Shown: positions 10,338 to 17,585 of the stretch, piece after piece
How positions within the stretch are numbered: the first letter of the stretch is position 1
How the letters are laid out: each line of letters begins with the position of its first letter
Assembly: GCF_000717715.1 (NCBI RefSeq)
Contig: NZ_JOAI01000048.1
Location: forward strand, 40,504 to 104,503
Direction: 5' to 3'
DNA length: 64,000 nt
From: Streptomyces sp. NRRL B-24484
GTDB lineage: Bacteria > Actinomycetota > Actinomycetes > Streptomycetales > Streptomycetaceae
Made by a program: the position numbers and the translations under genes
Notes under the pieces: model-generated
Told to the model about the DNA's origin: nothing
Databases searched by the model: none
The model's input: the letters and a program-made list of their open reading frames with translations, nothing else

Positions 10338-10922
10338 TCAGGAGGTGGCGTTCCAGCTGTGCGCCACGTCGATCACCAGCCGGTTGTCCAACTGGAAGAC
10401 CCGGAAGGGCAGTCGGGCCCGCACACCGAGGCCGACCTGGCTCTGGCCCTCGAAGCTGCCGCCGAACTTGGCGTCCCTGAAGGTGCGGTAGCCGGTGAGG
10501 TTCACGCCGGGCAGCGACTGGCCGGCCTTCGCCGGGTACACCGGCGCACCGGTCGACGGGTCGTAGGACGGTGCCACGACCACGATCTCCAGGATCGCGC
10601 CGCCGTTCACCGGGATCGTCCGGCCGGAGCCGTCCTGGATCAGCGACGGGACGTACTGGACGTGGTAGCCGACGTGGCCGGCGGTCGTCGTCCCGGGGAT
10701 GTCGAGCACCATGCGGTCCCAGCACGGGTGCTGGCCGGTGCGGATGTCGGTCAGCGGGTGCTGCCCGGTGGCGGGGTTCGCAGCCTTCGGCAGGCTGCCC
10801 CAGCCGGTCGGGCAGGTCGTCACCGTCGCCGTGGGTGTGGTCGCGGATGCCGCGGCCGGTACCACCACGGCACCGGTGCCGGCGAGAACGAGTGCCATCG
10901 GGATCGTGATCCACCGTCGCAT
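10338..10922 (-). CDS. Exported AMIN-like domain protein
   Basis: A 194-residue secreted protein starting MRRWITIPMALVLAG, with a signal peptide ending near residue 30 (AAASA). The mature part has the pattern of the actinobacterial AMIN-like family: CWDRMVLDIPG, then GYHVQYV, then a long ILEIVVVAPSYDP strand region and a closing RLVIDVAH. AMIN domains bind peptidoglycan or sugars in other systems; the role of this family is unknown. The ATG at 10922 is preferred to the upstream in-frame start because GAGGAGG lies seven bases before it. It has its own terminator, shared with the convergent beta-helix gene. Confidence 0.65.
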   Translation of the reverse strand: MRRWITIPMALVLAGTGAVVVPAAASATTPTATVTTCPTGWGSLPKAANPATGQHPLTDIRTGQHPCWDRMVLDIPGTTTAGHVGYHVQYVPSLIQDGSGRTIPVNGGAILEIVVVAPSYDPSTGAPVYPAKAGQSLPGVNLTGYRTFRDAKFGGSFEGQSQVGLGVRARLPFRVFQLDNRLVIDVAHSWNATS

Positions 10923-11044
10923 GATGCGCCTCCTCGGGCCGCGCCTGGATCCCTCACCCGAAGAGACGTGGGCCACGGCCGGGCAGTTGCAGCACCCGGC
11001 CCCGAGTTCCGGGGGCGGGCGGCGCGACCGGCAGAATGGGACGC

Positions 11045-11458
11045 ATGTCGAAGCGCCGCCACCCCCGATTCTCCCCCGCCGACCCCTGCCCGTGCGGCCT
11101 GGGCGGCCCCTACGGCGGCTGCTGCGGACGGCTGCACCGCGGCGAGGCGGCGGCGGGCACCGCGGAGCAGCTGATGCGCTCGCGCTACAGCGCCTTCGCC
11201 GTCCAGGACGGCCCCTACCTGCTGCGCACCTGGCACCCGGACACCAGGCCGCCCCGGATCGGCTTCGACCCGGGGCTGCACTGGACGGGGCTGGAGGTGC
11301 TGGCGACGACGGAGGGCGGGGCGTTCCACACCGCCGGGACGGTGCGGTTCCGGGCGCACTTCACGGACGGCCGCGAGCCGGGGGCCATGGAGGAGCACAG
11401 CACCTTCGTCCGGCTGGACGGCGCCTGGGTGTACGTGGCGGCGCTGCCGGAGGACTGA
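11045..11458 (+). CDS. YchJ-like (UPF0225) SEC-C metal-binding protein
   Basis: A 137-residue cytosolic protein. The N-terminus holds a SEC-C-like zinc motif, PCPCGLGGPYGGCCG, followed by the YchJ-family signature EQLMRSRYSAF and a SnoaL/NTF2-like fold to the end. The family is widespread but its function is undefined. The ATG at 11045 is chosen over one nine bases upstream because a CAGAAT -10-like box at 11032-11037 would place the transcript start at or near it, giving a leaderless mRNA, and no good ribosome site is visible. It converges with the next gene across a hairpin. Confidence 0.85.
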   Translation: MSKRRHPRFSPADPCPCGLGGPYGGCCGRLHRGEAAAGTAEQLMRSRYSAFAVQDGPYLLRTWHPDTRPPRIGFDPGLHWTGLEVLATTEGGAFHTAGTVRFRAHFTDGREPGAMEEHSTFVRLDGAWVYVAALPED

Positions 11459-11475
11459 GCGGCGCTGCCGGGGGA

Positions 11476-11508
11476 CCGACCCCGTCCGGCCCGTCCCGGA
11501 CGGGTCGG
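11476..11508. terminator. Hairpin between convergent genes
   Basis: CCGACCCCGTCCGG (11476-11489) pairs with CCGGACGGGTCGG (11496-11508) with one bulged C. It ends directly before the stop codon of the convergent gene at 11510. Confidence 0.6.
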
Positions 11509-11509
11509 A

Positions 11510-11956
11510 TCAGTCGTGGAAGGCGGCGACCAGGTCGTCCAGCGGGTCGTCGTCCACGATCAGGACGGTGCGGTCCAGCCCGCTGGTGAAGGCCGAGGCG
11601 GCCGCGACGTGCGCCCGGGCGACCTCCAGAGTCTCGGCCGCCCGCGCCAGCTCCTCGACGACCCGGGCCTGCCGCGCCGCCGGGGTGTCCCCCTCGCCGT
11701 CCGGCAGGGCCACCTTGATCTGTTCCGCCGGGATCGCGGCGAGCCCGGCGGCGGCCTGCGCCAGCGCCTGCGGCAGGTGGAAGAGGATCGCGTGCAGCGC
11801 CGTCACCACGTCGTGCACGCTGGACGGGTCGGGGAAGGCCCCGATCCCAGGGGCCGTCCGGTGGTTCAGGACACGGATCTCCTCGCCCACGGCATTGGCG
11901 ATCTCGTACGGGGTCCGGGCCGGGCCCGGTGCGCGGTCAGGGCTCATAGCGGACAT
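11510..11956 (-). CDS. Hypothetical actinobacterial protein
   Basis: A 148-residue, mostly helical, acidic protein I do not recognise. It has no signal peptide or membrane segment. The middle (about residues 40-125) is Ala/Leu-rich helix (for example HDVVTALHAILFHLPQALAQ), and the C-terminus is acidic (VDDDPLDDLVAAFHD). The start at 11956 is chosen because GGAGGTGAG directly precedes the ATG. It lies 84 bases downstream of a DUF6087-like gene on the same strand, so the two may be co-transcribed. Such small pairs are common in streptomycetes beside regulators, but no regulator is adjacent here. Confidence 0.7.
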   Translation of the reverse strand: MSAMSPDRAPGPARTPYEIANAVGEEIRVLNHRTAPGIGAFPDPSSVHDVVTALHAILFHLPQALAQAAAGLAAIPAEQIKVALPDGEGDTPAARQARVVEELARAAETLEVARAHVAAASAFTSGLDRTVLIVDDDPLDDLVAAFHD

Positions 11957-12040
11957 GCTCACCTCCGTGCGGTACGGGCACGTACGGCGGGGCCGCACCG
12001 GGCCCCGACGACCACCCGTTGTGCGTAGCGGCCGGGCGGC

Positions 12041-12355
12041 TCAGTCCGCACGGCGGCCGCGGGGCCCGGGCCGGAACACCGGCAGCCGGCCGGAGACCTG
12101 GGGGAAGACCGGCGGCCGGCCGTTCCCGACGATCATCTGCTGGGCGGCGGCCCAACTGTCGGCGATCGCCACGGGCTGCCAGGTGCGGCCGTCCCACTCG
12201 ACCACCAGGCGGGGGGCGTCGCGGTGGTCCGGGTGGCCGGGGCGGCCCGCCGGATCACCGATCGGGAAGGCGTCCCGGGTGCCGACCGCGTGCCTCAGGT
12301 CGGCGGGGCGGGCACAGCTGTCGGACAGGGGCTCTCGCTCGTCGGGCACGAACAC
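12041..12355 (-). CDS. DUF6087-like small protein
   Basis: A 104-residue protein. The centre reads HRDAPRLVVEWDGRTWQPVAIADSWAAAQQ, which matches my memory of the streptomycete DUF6087 family: a region ahead of it rich in Arg/Asp and a conserved VEWDG-WQPVAV core. The role is unknown. The GTG start at 12355 has AAAGGA seven bases upstream; a second GTG six bases later is possible. It is probably the first gene of a pair with the 148-residue protein downstream. Confidence 0.65.
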   Translation of the reverse strand: MFVPDEREPLSDSCARPADLRHAVGTRDAFPIGDPAGRPGHPDHRDAPRLVVEWDGRTWQPVAIADSWAAAQQMIVGNGRPPVFPQVSGRLPVFRPGPRGRRAD

Positions 12356-12516
12356 CGGGACGTCCTTTCGGGGTCGGGCCGCCCGTGCGGCGGTCCTCCC
12401 GTCAGGCTAACCCGCCGTGCCTGACCGGGCACGTTGTGCAACGGAGGGCCCGGTGCGGCCGGCATCTGCGGCGCCGACGTTTCGGTGCGGGGCGGCCCGG
12501 CGTCTAGGCTCGGGGC

Positions 12517-12891
12517 ATGGCGGAGGACGAGGGCCCGGTACGGGTGGACAGCTGGATCTGGTCGGTCCGGCTGCTGAAGACGCGCTCGATGGCCTCGGCG
12601 GCCTGCCGGGCCGGGCACGTGCGGGTGAACGACGAGCGGGCGAAGCCCGCGCAGACGGTGAAGCCCGGGGACGAGGTCCGGCTGCGGTACGACGGCCGGG
12701 AGCGGGTCGTCGTGGTCGCCAAACCGATCCGCAAGCGGGTCGGCGCCGAGATCGCGGCGCAGTGCTACGTCGACCACTCCCCGCCTCCGCCGCCGCGCGA
12801 GTTCGCCGTGCCGACGGCGCTGCGCGACCGCGGCACGGGCCGCCCCACCAAGCGCGACCGCCGGGAGATCGAGCGACTGCGCGGCTCCTGA
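12517..12891 (+). CDS. S4-domain RNA-binding protein, Hsp15-like
   Basis: A 124-residue basic protein with an S4 fold at about residues 8-70 (VRVDSWIWSVRLLKTRSMA, then AGHVRVNDERAKP). The basic C-terminal tail (RPTKRDRREIERLRG) is typical of Hsp15/HslR proteins. In E. coli Hsp15 binds stalled 50S subunits that carry nascent chains. The ATG is preceded at 12504-12509 by TAGGCT, a good -10 box, with no ribosome site, so the mRNA is probably leaderless. Confidence 0.85.
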   Translation: MAEDEGPVRVDSWIWSVRLLKTRSMASAACRAGHVRVNDERAKPAQTVKPGDEVRLRYDGRERVVVVAKPIRKRVGAEIAAQCYVDHSPPPPPREFAVPTALRDRGTGRPTKRDRREIERLRGS

Positions 12892-12901
12892 CGCCCAGCC
12901 G

Positions 12902-12931
12902 TTGACGTGCACCCGGCATCTGACGCAGGCT
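12902..12931 (+). promoter_or_regulatory. Putative promoter of the 135-residue protein gene
   Basis: TTGACG (12902-12907), an 18-base spacer and CAGGCT (12926-12931). Perfect 13-bp inverted arms at 12884-12896 and 12957-12969 flank the box, and the left arm overlaps the upstream stop codon. Confidence 0.45.
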
Positions 12932-13000
12932 TCGGATCACATCGCCGAATGTGAGCGGGCGTCAGGAGCGTGGCCGGCGCCCGGGAGGGAGGGGCGCGCC

Positions 13001-13408
13001 GTGAGGCTGACGCTGTTCGGATACTGGCGTTCCCCCGAGAGCCCGGACCTGCCCGACCCCGCGGCCCTCGTGGACCCGGAGTGGGAGATGTGGGAACGCG
13101 CCGAGGTCGCCGACTACCTGGAGCACGGGCACGTCGCGCGCCAGTTCCTCGGCGTCTCCAGATGCCGGATCTGCGGCGAGGTCAACGGCTCGGCCGAGTT
13201 CACCGACGGCGAGTACCTGTGGCCATCCGGCCTCGCGCACTACGTGCGGGAGCACGCCGTCCGGCTGCCCGAGCGGATCACCGCGCACATCCTGCGGCGC
13301 ACCGCGGAGTGGGAGGAGGTCGAGGTCGACGCCTCGTGGTGGCACGAGCGGGCCTACGCCCCGGCCCCGCACGGAGAACCGCTGACCACGGCCGGGCCCA
13401 GGAGCTGA
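13001..13408 (+). CDS. Hypothetical protein with CxxC motif
   Basis: A 135-residue soluble protein of unknown function. It has a C-R-I-C pair in SRCRICGEVNGSAEFTDG followed by YLWPSGLAHYVREHAVRLPE. I have seen this combination in conserved bacterial hypothetical proteins, but the only metal-ligand candidates here are one Cys pair and the nearby His residues. The GTG at 13001 is preferred to the longer 168-residue reading from 12902 because GGGAGGGAGGGG lies about six bases upstream and the longer N-terminus looks non-coding. Confidence 0.7.
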   Translation: MRLTLFGYWRSPESPDLPDPAALVDPEWEMWERAEVADYLEHGHVARQFLGVSRCRICGEVNGSAEFTDGEYLWPSGLAHYVREHAVRLPERITAHILRRTAEWEEVEVDASWWHERAYAPAPHGEPLTTAGPRS

Positions 13409-13497
13409 CTCCGCGGCGCTCCGGCATGCCGCTCGGGGCGCGAGGTGTGCCCGTACGTCCCCGCGAGGACCGGTCCTGAGGGTGCGGGCCGCTGGGC

Positions 13498-13525
13498 GGC
13501 GTGAGCTTTCAGGGCTGCTCACGCC
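13498..13525. terminator. Possible hairpin terminator
   Basis: GGCGTGAGC and GCTCACGCC form a perfect 9-bp stem with a 10-base loop, 90 bases past the 135-residue gene. The rest of the 13409-13615 gap is GC-rich without a convincing gene. Confidence 0.45.
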
Positions 13526-13615
13526 GTGTCCCAGCGGTTCCGCGGCCGCGCCGGTGCGTGGGCGAGGCCGATCGGGGGCCCGGCATCGGCCGGGGCGGGG
13601 GCCCGGTGCCCGGGG

Positions 13616-14737
13616 TCAGTCGCGGGCTGCGGGCGCCGGGGCGAGGCCGGTGCAGGCGCGCAGCCGGTCGCGGCGGTGCTCGGCGGCGGTGGCGGCGGCG
13701 CCGGACTGCGGCACCGGGACGCCGCGCTTGTCGATGTGCGCGGGTGTGAACCGCTCGCCCACGGTGCGGCCGTCCCCGCTCAGCGTGAGCGTGGTGACGC
13801 CGGTCTCGTCGGAGTCGGTGTAGTTCGAGGTGCCGTACCAGAGGAAGTTGCCGAAGCCGTACGCCACGTAGGTGTCACCGAGCATGCCGGAGCCCAGCAT
13901 GGTGTGCGCGTGGGTGCCGACCACCGCGGTGGCGCCCGCGGCGGAGAGCTTGCGGGCGAGGTCGGTCTGGGCGCCGGTCGGGCAGGTGTGGCCCTCCTCG
14001 CCCCAGTGCAGGTAGACCAGGACGACCGGGGCCTGGCGCTTGGCCTCGGTGACGGCCCGCAGCAGCGCGGCCGGGTCGAGGGCGGAGGCGATCCCCGCCT
14101 TGGCCGAACCGGCGCGCCACTTCTGGTTGGTGAGGTCCTGCACCTGGCTGGCCGCGAGCACCGCGACCTTCACGCCCTTCACGGTGGTCACGTACGGGGC
14201 GTACGCCTCCTGGGCGTTGCGGCCGAAGCCGACCACCGGGATCGGCGAGGAGGCCTTCGCGGCGAGCGTGTCGGCGAGGCCGTCGGCGCCGAAGTCCACG
14301 GCGTGGTTGTTGGCCAGCGAGACCACGTCCACCCCTGCGTCGCGCAGCGTCTGCAGCGCCTTGGGGCTGGTCCGGAAGGTGTAGGTCTTCGGCTCGGGCG
14401 CGCCGCGGCCGGTGATCGCCGTCTCCAGGTTGAGCACCGCCAGGTCCGCGGCGGCGAGCGTGCGGGAGATCGGGCCGAGCGCGGTGTCCGGGCCGCCGGC
14501 GAGGCGGGAGGCCGTCCGGCCCTCGAAGTGGACGTCGCCGGCGAAGGCGACGGTGACGGTGCCGCCCGCGGCGGCCGCCGGGGCGCCGCCCGCTGCGGCG
14601 GAACCCGAGGCGGCGGGCGCGGCCGCGGTGGTGCCCGCGGCCGTGGCGCGGTCGGCGGCCGGGCCGGACTGGCTGCCGCAGGACGTCAGGCAGGCCAGGC
14701 CCAGCACAAGCGCAGCAGCAGGCGCGGCACGGCGCAC
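13616..14737 (-). CDS. CapA-family lipoprotein (metallophosphatase fold)
   Basis: A 373-residue exported lipoprotein. The signal peptide ends in the lipobox LTSC and a low-complexity Ala/Gly linker follows to about residue 60. The rest is a CapA/PGA_cap domain with the family motifs in order: FAGDVHFEG, NLETAI, LANNHAVDFG, YLHWGEE, VGTHAHTMLG and YGFGNFLWYG. CapA proteins take part in poly-gamma-glutamate synthesis or release, but in actinobacteria isolated CapA-like lipoproteins without capBC are common and their substrate is unknown. No capB or capC is nearby. The GTG at 14737 is preferred to the ATG at 14755 because GGGGGGA lies a few bases before it. Confidence 0.82.
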   Translation of the reverse strand: MRRAAPAAALVLGLACLTSCGSQSGPAADRATAAGTTAAAPAASGSAAAGGAPAAAAGGTVTVAFAGDVHFEGRTASRLAGGPDTALGPISRTLAAADLAVLNLETAITGRGAPEPKTYTFRTSPKALQTLRDAGVDVVSLANNHAVDFGADGLADTLAAKASSPIPVVGFGRNAQEAYAPYVTTVKGVKVAVLAASQVQDLTNQKWRAGSAKAGIASALDPAALLRAVTEAKRQAPVVLVYLHWGEEGHTCPTGAQTDLARKLSAAGATAVVGTHAHTMLGSGMLGDTYVAYGFGNFLWYGTSNYTDSDETGVTTLTLSGDGRTVGERFTPAHIDKRGVPVPQSGAAATAAEHRRDRLRACTGLAPAPAARD

Positions 14738-14864
14738 GACAATCCCCCCGGTCATCGAACTGTACGCGCCAACTCTACGACACGATCCGCACAATCATCC
14801 GCATGATCCCCATAACTCGCCCACATATGTGGAGGGTTGGATTCCGCATGAGCCTGACAGCCGG

Positions 14865-15923
14865 TCAGGAGGACCCGCGGACCACCAGTTCCGGCTCGAA
14901 GATCACCGAGGTGGCGCCCCGGCCGGGGCGGGCCAGCACGTCGAGCAGGATGCGGGCCATCTCGGCCGCCATCTCCTCCACCGGCTGCCGGACGGTGGTG
15001 AGCGGCGGCCGGCCGGCGGTGGCCGCGCTGCTGTCGTCGAAGCCGACCACCGCGACGTCCTCGGGCACCCGCAGGCCGTGGTCCCGCAGCACCGCGACGG
15101 CGCCCTGCGCCATCAGGTCGTTGGCGGCGAACACCCCGTCGAGGTCCGGGTGTTCGACGAGCAGCCGGGTCATCGCCCGCTCGCCGCCGGCCTGGGTGAA
15201 GTCCGCCTCGGCGTGCGGCAGGTACGGCATGCCGTGGCGGGCCATCGCCTCGTGGAAGCCCTCCAGCCGGTCGCGGGCGGCGCGCACCGCGGGCGGGCCG
15301 GCGATGGTCGCCACCCGGCGGCGGCCGCGGGCGTGCAGGTGGTCGGCGGCGAGCCGGGCGCCGTCCCGGTTGGCCAGGTCGACGCAGCTGACCGGCAGCG
15401 GGGCGGCCGGACGGCCGAACAGCACGGTGGGCACGCCGGCGGCCAGCAGCAGGCCGGGCATCGGGTCGTCGGCGTGGGTGGAGACCACCATCGCACCGTC
15501 GGCGTTGCCCTGCTTGAGGTAGGAGAGCGCCTGGTCGCGGGCGCCCGGGGCGTCGGCGAGCATCAGCACCGGATGGACGCCGTGCGGGCGCAGGCCGGTG
15601 AAGACGCCGCTGACCACCCGGCCGAAGAAGGGGTCGGTGAAGACCTGTGTCCGGGTCGCCTCCTCGTCCCGCTCGTCGGTGCCGCTGCCGGAGACGACCA
15701 GGGCGAGGGCGCCGGCCCGGCGGGTGACCAGCGAGCGGGCCGCACCGTTGGGCACGTAGCCGGTGCTGGCCACGGCCTGCCGGACGCTCTCCTGGATGGC
15801 CGGGTCGACGTTGCGGATGCCGTTGATCACGCGGGAGACGGTCGCACGGGAGACGCCGGCGACCCGGGCCACGTCCTCCAGGGTCGCGGAACGCTGGGCG
15901 GCCGGGCGGAGGGCTTCGCTCAT
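14865..15923 (-). CDS. LacI-family sugar-responsive repressor
   Basis: A 352-residue regulator. The LacI helix-turn-helix is at about residues 13-36 (TLEDVARVAGVSRATVSRVI), with the hinge helix ending in VPNGAARSLVTRR, then a periplasmic-binding-protein-like effector domain (VFTDPFFG, LFGRPA, VFAANDLMAQGA, VVGFDD). A GAGAGCGCTCT palindrome lies 19 bases upstream of its start, suggesting autoregulation. The same palindrome precedes the divergent GH16 glycanase and ABC transporter genes, so this is the probable local regulator. The effector is likely an imported beta-linked oligosaccharide, but which one cannot be read from sequence. Confidence 0.9.
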   Translation of the reverse strand: MSEALRPAAQRSATLEDVARVAGVSRATVSRVINGIRNVDPAIQESVRQAVASTGYVPNGAARSLVTRRAGALALVVSGSGTDERDEEATRTQVFTDPFFGRVVSGVFTGLRPHGVHPVLMLADAPGARDQALSYLKQGNADGAMVVSTHADDPMPGLLLAAGVPTVLFGRPAAPLPVSCVDLANRDGARLAADHLHARGRRRVATIAGPPAVRAARDRLEGFHEAMARHGMPYLPHAEADFTQAGGERAMTRLLVEHPDLDGVFAANDLMAQGAVAVLRDHGLRVPEDVAVVGFDDSSAATAGRPPLTTVRQPVEEMAAEMARILLDVLARPGRGATSVIFEPELVVRGSS

Positions 15924-15941
15924 GAGCCTTTTATAGCATGC

Positions 15942-15957
15942 GGGAGAGCGCTCTATC
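15942..15957. promoter_or_regulatory. LacI-type operator O1 (lacI promoter)
   Basis: GGGAGAGCGCTCTATC contains the perfect 10-bp palindrome AGAGCGCTCT. It resembles the CebR box TGGGAGCGCTCCCA but with an AG/CT pair added on each side of the GCGC centre. The same motif recurs at 20835-20849, 21006-21021 and 21055-21069. Confidence 0.75.
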
Positions 15958-16021
15958 AGCCCGTTCCCGGGCGTTCACCAGCGCCGATTACCGGCCTCGG
16001 CCGGCCCGGGTGCAGGCCGTG

Positions 16022-16063
16022 CGCCCCCGCCCCTCCCCGGGGGAGCGGGGAGGGGCGGGGGCG
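16022..16063. terminator. Strong hairpin after the DUF1996 gene
   Basis: A perfect 17-bp stem (arms 16022-16038 and 16047-16063, CGCCCCCGCCCCTCCCC and its complement) with an 8-base loop lies 19 bases past the stop of the leftward DUF1996 gene. Confidence 0.8.
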
Positions 16064-16081
16064 ACGGTCGGTCGGCGGGCG

Positions 16082-17473
16082 TCAGGGCAGGCGGTACTGC
16101 TCGTTCAGCGCCGCACCGCGCCCGGGCTGGGTCTCGTCGTAGCCGCGGGCGTTGCACTGGAGGCCACCGACGATGCAGTGGTCCACCAGGGCCGCCAGGG
16201 TGGGCGCCTCCCACGCGTTGAAGAAGTCGTAGTGGAAGGAGTACCCCCGGCCGCTCGCCAGCCGCAGCTGCGAGAGGTCGCCGGAGGGCACCGGCCACGC
16301 CATCTTGAACTCGATCATCGGGAGCGCCACCGGGTGGGTGGAGGGGCAGACGCCGTTGACCGGGTAGGCCATGTGGCTCTTGTGGTCGGGGGTGTCCAGG
16401 TACAGGCCGTTCCAGCAACTGGGGGCCTGGTAGCGCAGGTTGACCGCGCCGCCGCCGGGGCAGGAGGTCGGCAGGTCGGTGTTGTGGTAGCTGTTGCCGC
16501 ACTCCCAGCCCGCCACGTAGCCCGGGTTGGTGGCGAACTCCGTCTGGGTCGCGGACGGGCTGCCGACGACGAACCGCAGACCCGGCGGGAACGGCCGCAC
16601 CGAGGTGTAGTCGGTCACCCCCGTCTTGTAGTAGATGGTCTGCAGGCCGACCGGGTTGACCTCCGTGGCGCCGTTGTACATGGTCGGCATCCAGTAGGCG
16701 GACTTGTCACCGGGGGCGAGGCAGCTGGTGCCGCCCGCCGCCAGCGAGGCCGGGGTGGAGGTCGCCGTGGTTGTGGTGTTGCCCATGAAGGTGTGCATGT
16801 GCGAGGCGCCGGCCAGCCCGGGGAAGACGATCGGGTCGTCCGGCAGGTTGCGCGTCGGCGAGCAGTTCGCCTGGAACTCGTGGAAGTAGGTGTGCGGCGG
16901 GTTGGCCGTGGACGGCGTCACCCCGGTCACCTGCGGGTTCGCCAGGACGTAGCCCGTCTGCGGGGTGGTGACGGTGCCGTACACCTTGAACTCGTACAGC
17001 GAGTAGCCGTACTGGGTGGCCCGCTGGGTGGCGTTGAGCCGGACGTACCGGCCGGTGCCGTTGACGTTCAGCGACTGCACGCCGCCGGCCGAGGTGGTGG
17101 TCGAGTAGATCGTCGACCAGGTGGCGGCGTCGGACGAGGTCTGCAGCTGGTAGGCGGTGGCGTACGCCGCCTCCCAGCTGAGTTCGACCTTGCTGACCGT
17201 CGCCGGACCGCCGAGGTCGATCTGGATCCACTGCGGGTCGCTCCAGTTCGAGGCCCACCGGCTGGTCGGGTCGCCGTCGACGACGGCTCCGGCCGGGAAG
17301 TTCGGGCTCTCGATGGACGAGGCGGTGACCGGCTTGGACTGCGAGATCAGTCCGTCGGCGGCGACGGCCTGGCGGGCGGTGCCGCCGATGCCCGCGAGGG
17401 CGAGCAGCGCGGCGAACGCGACGGCGAACGCCGTCCGGCGCGGCCTGCCCCGGGACAGGAAACGGGGTCGCAT
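16082..17473 (-). CDS. Secreted F5/8-type C (discoidin) plus DUF1996 protein
   Basis: A 463-residue exported protein. After a signal peptide (about 1-38, ending AVAA) comes a discoidin/CBM32-like domain (about 40-170: QSKPVTASS, RWASNWSDPQWIQIDLG, GRYVRLNATQR). Then a DUF1996 domain fills the rest, with the hallmark SHMHTFMGN near residue 225 and Cys residues that may form disulfides. DUF1996 proteins are common in fungi and streptomycetes, and their activity is unknown. The attached discoidin domain and the neighbouring GH16 glycanase suggest a polysaccharide target. GGAGGT precedes the ATG. No LacI-type box is seen directly upstream. Confidence 0.85.
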   Translation of the reverse strand: MRPRFLSRGRPRRTAFAVAFAALLALAGIGGTARQAVAADGLISQSKPVTASSIESPNFPAGAVVDGDPTSRWASNWSDPQWIQIDLGGPATVSKVELSWEAAYATAYQLQTSSDAATWSTIYSTTTSAGGVQSLNVNGTGRYVRLNATQRATQYGYSLYEFKVYGTVTTPQTGYVLANPQVTGVTPSTANPPHTYFHEFQANCSPTRNLPDDPIVFPGLAGASHMHTFMGNTTTTATSTPASLAAGGTSCLAPGDKSAYWMPTMYNGATEVNPVGLQTIYYKTGVTDYTSVRPFPPGLRFVVGSPSATQTEFATNPGYVAGWECGNSYHNTDLPTSCPGGGAVNLRYQAPSCWNGLYLDTPDHKSHMAYPVNGVCPSTHPVALPMIEFKMAWPVPSGDLSQLRLASGRGYSFHYDFFNAWEAPTLAALVDHCIVGGLQCNARGYDETQPGRGAALNEQYRLP

Positions 17474-17507
17474 CGGACCTCCATTCGAACGGATGGGTGG
17501 GGGTTGC

Positions 17508-17544
17508 CCCGGGACGCGCCCGGTGGGGCGTGGCGCGTCCCGGG
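17508..17544. terminator. Hairpin terminator after the large glycanase
   Basis: A perfect 13-bp stem, CCCGGGACGCGCC (17508-17520) with GGCGCGTCCCGGG (17532-17544), loop 11 bases, about 40 bases past the stop of the leftward glycanase gene and before the DUF1996 start. Confidence 0.75.
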
Positions 17545-17585
17545 AGTCTGGGGCCGGACACGGGTGTCCGGGTCGGGGCTCCGGG

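Noticed and set aside
12902..13000. Longer N-terminus for the 135-residue protein
   Set aside because: It would overlap the promoter and inverted arm, and a strong ribosome site supports the GTG at 13001.
13616..14737. CapA as evidence of a poly-gamma-glutamate capsule cluster
   Set aside because: No capB, capC or capD homologue is present. Isolated CapA-like lipoproteins are common in actinobacteria.
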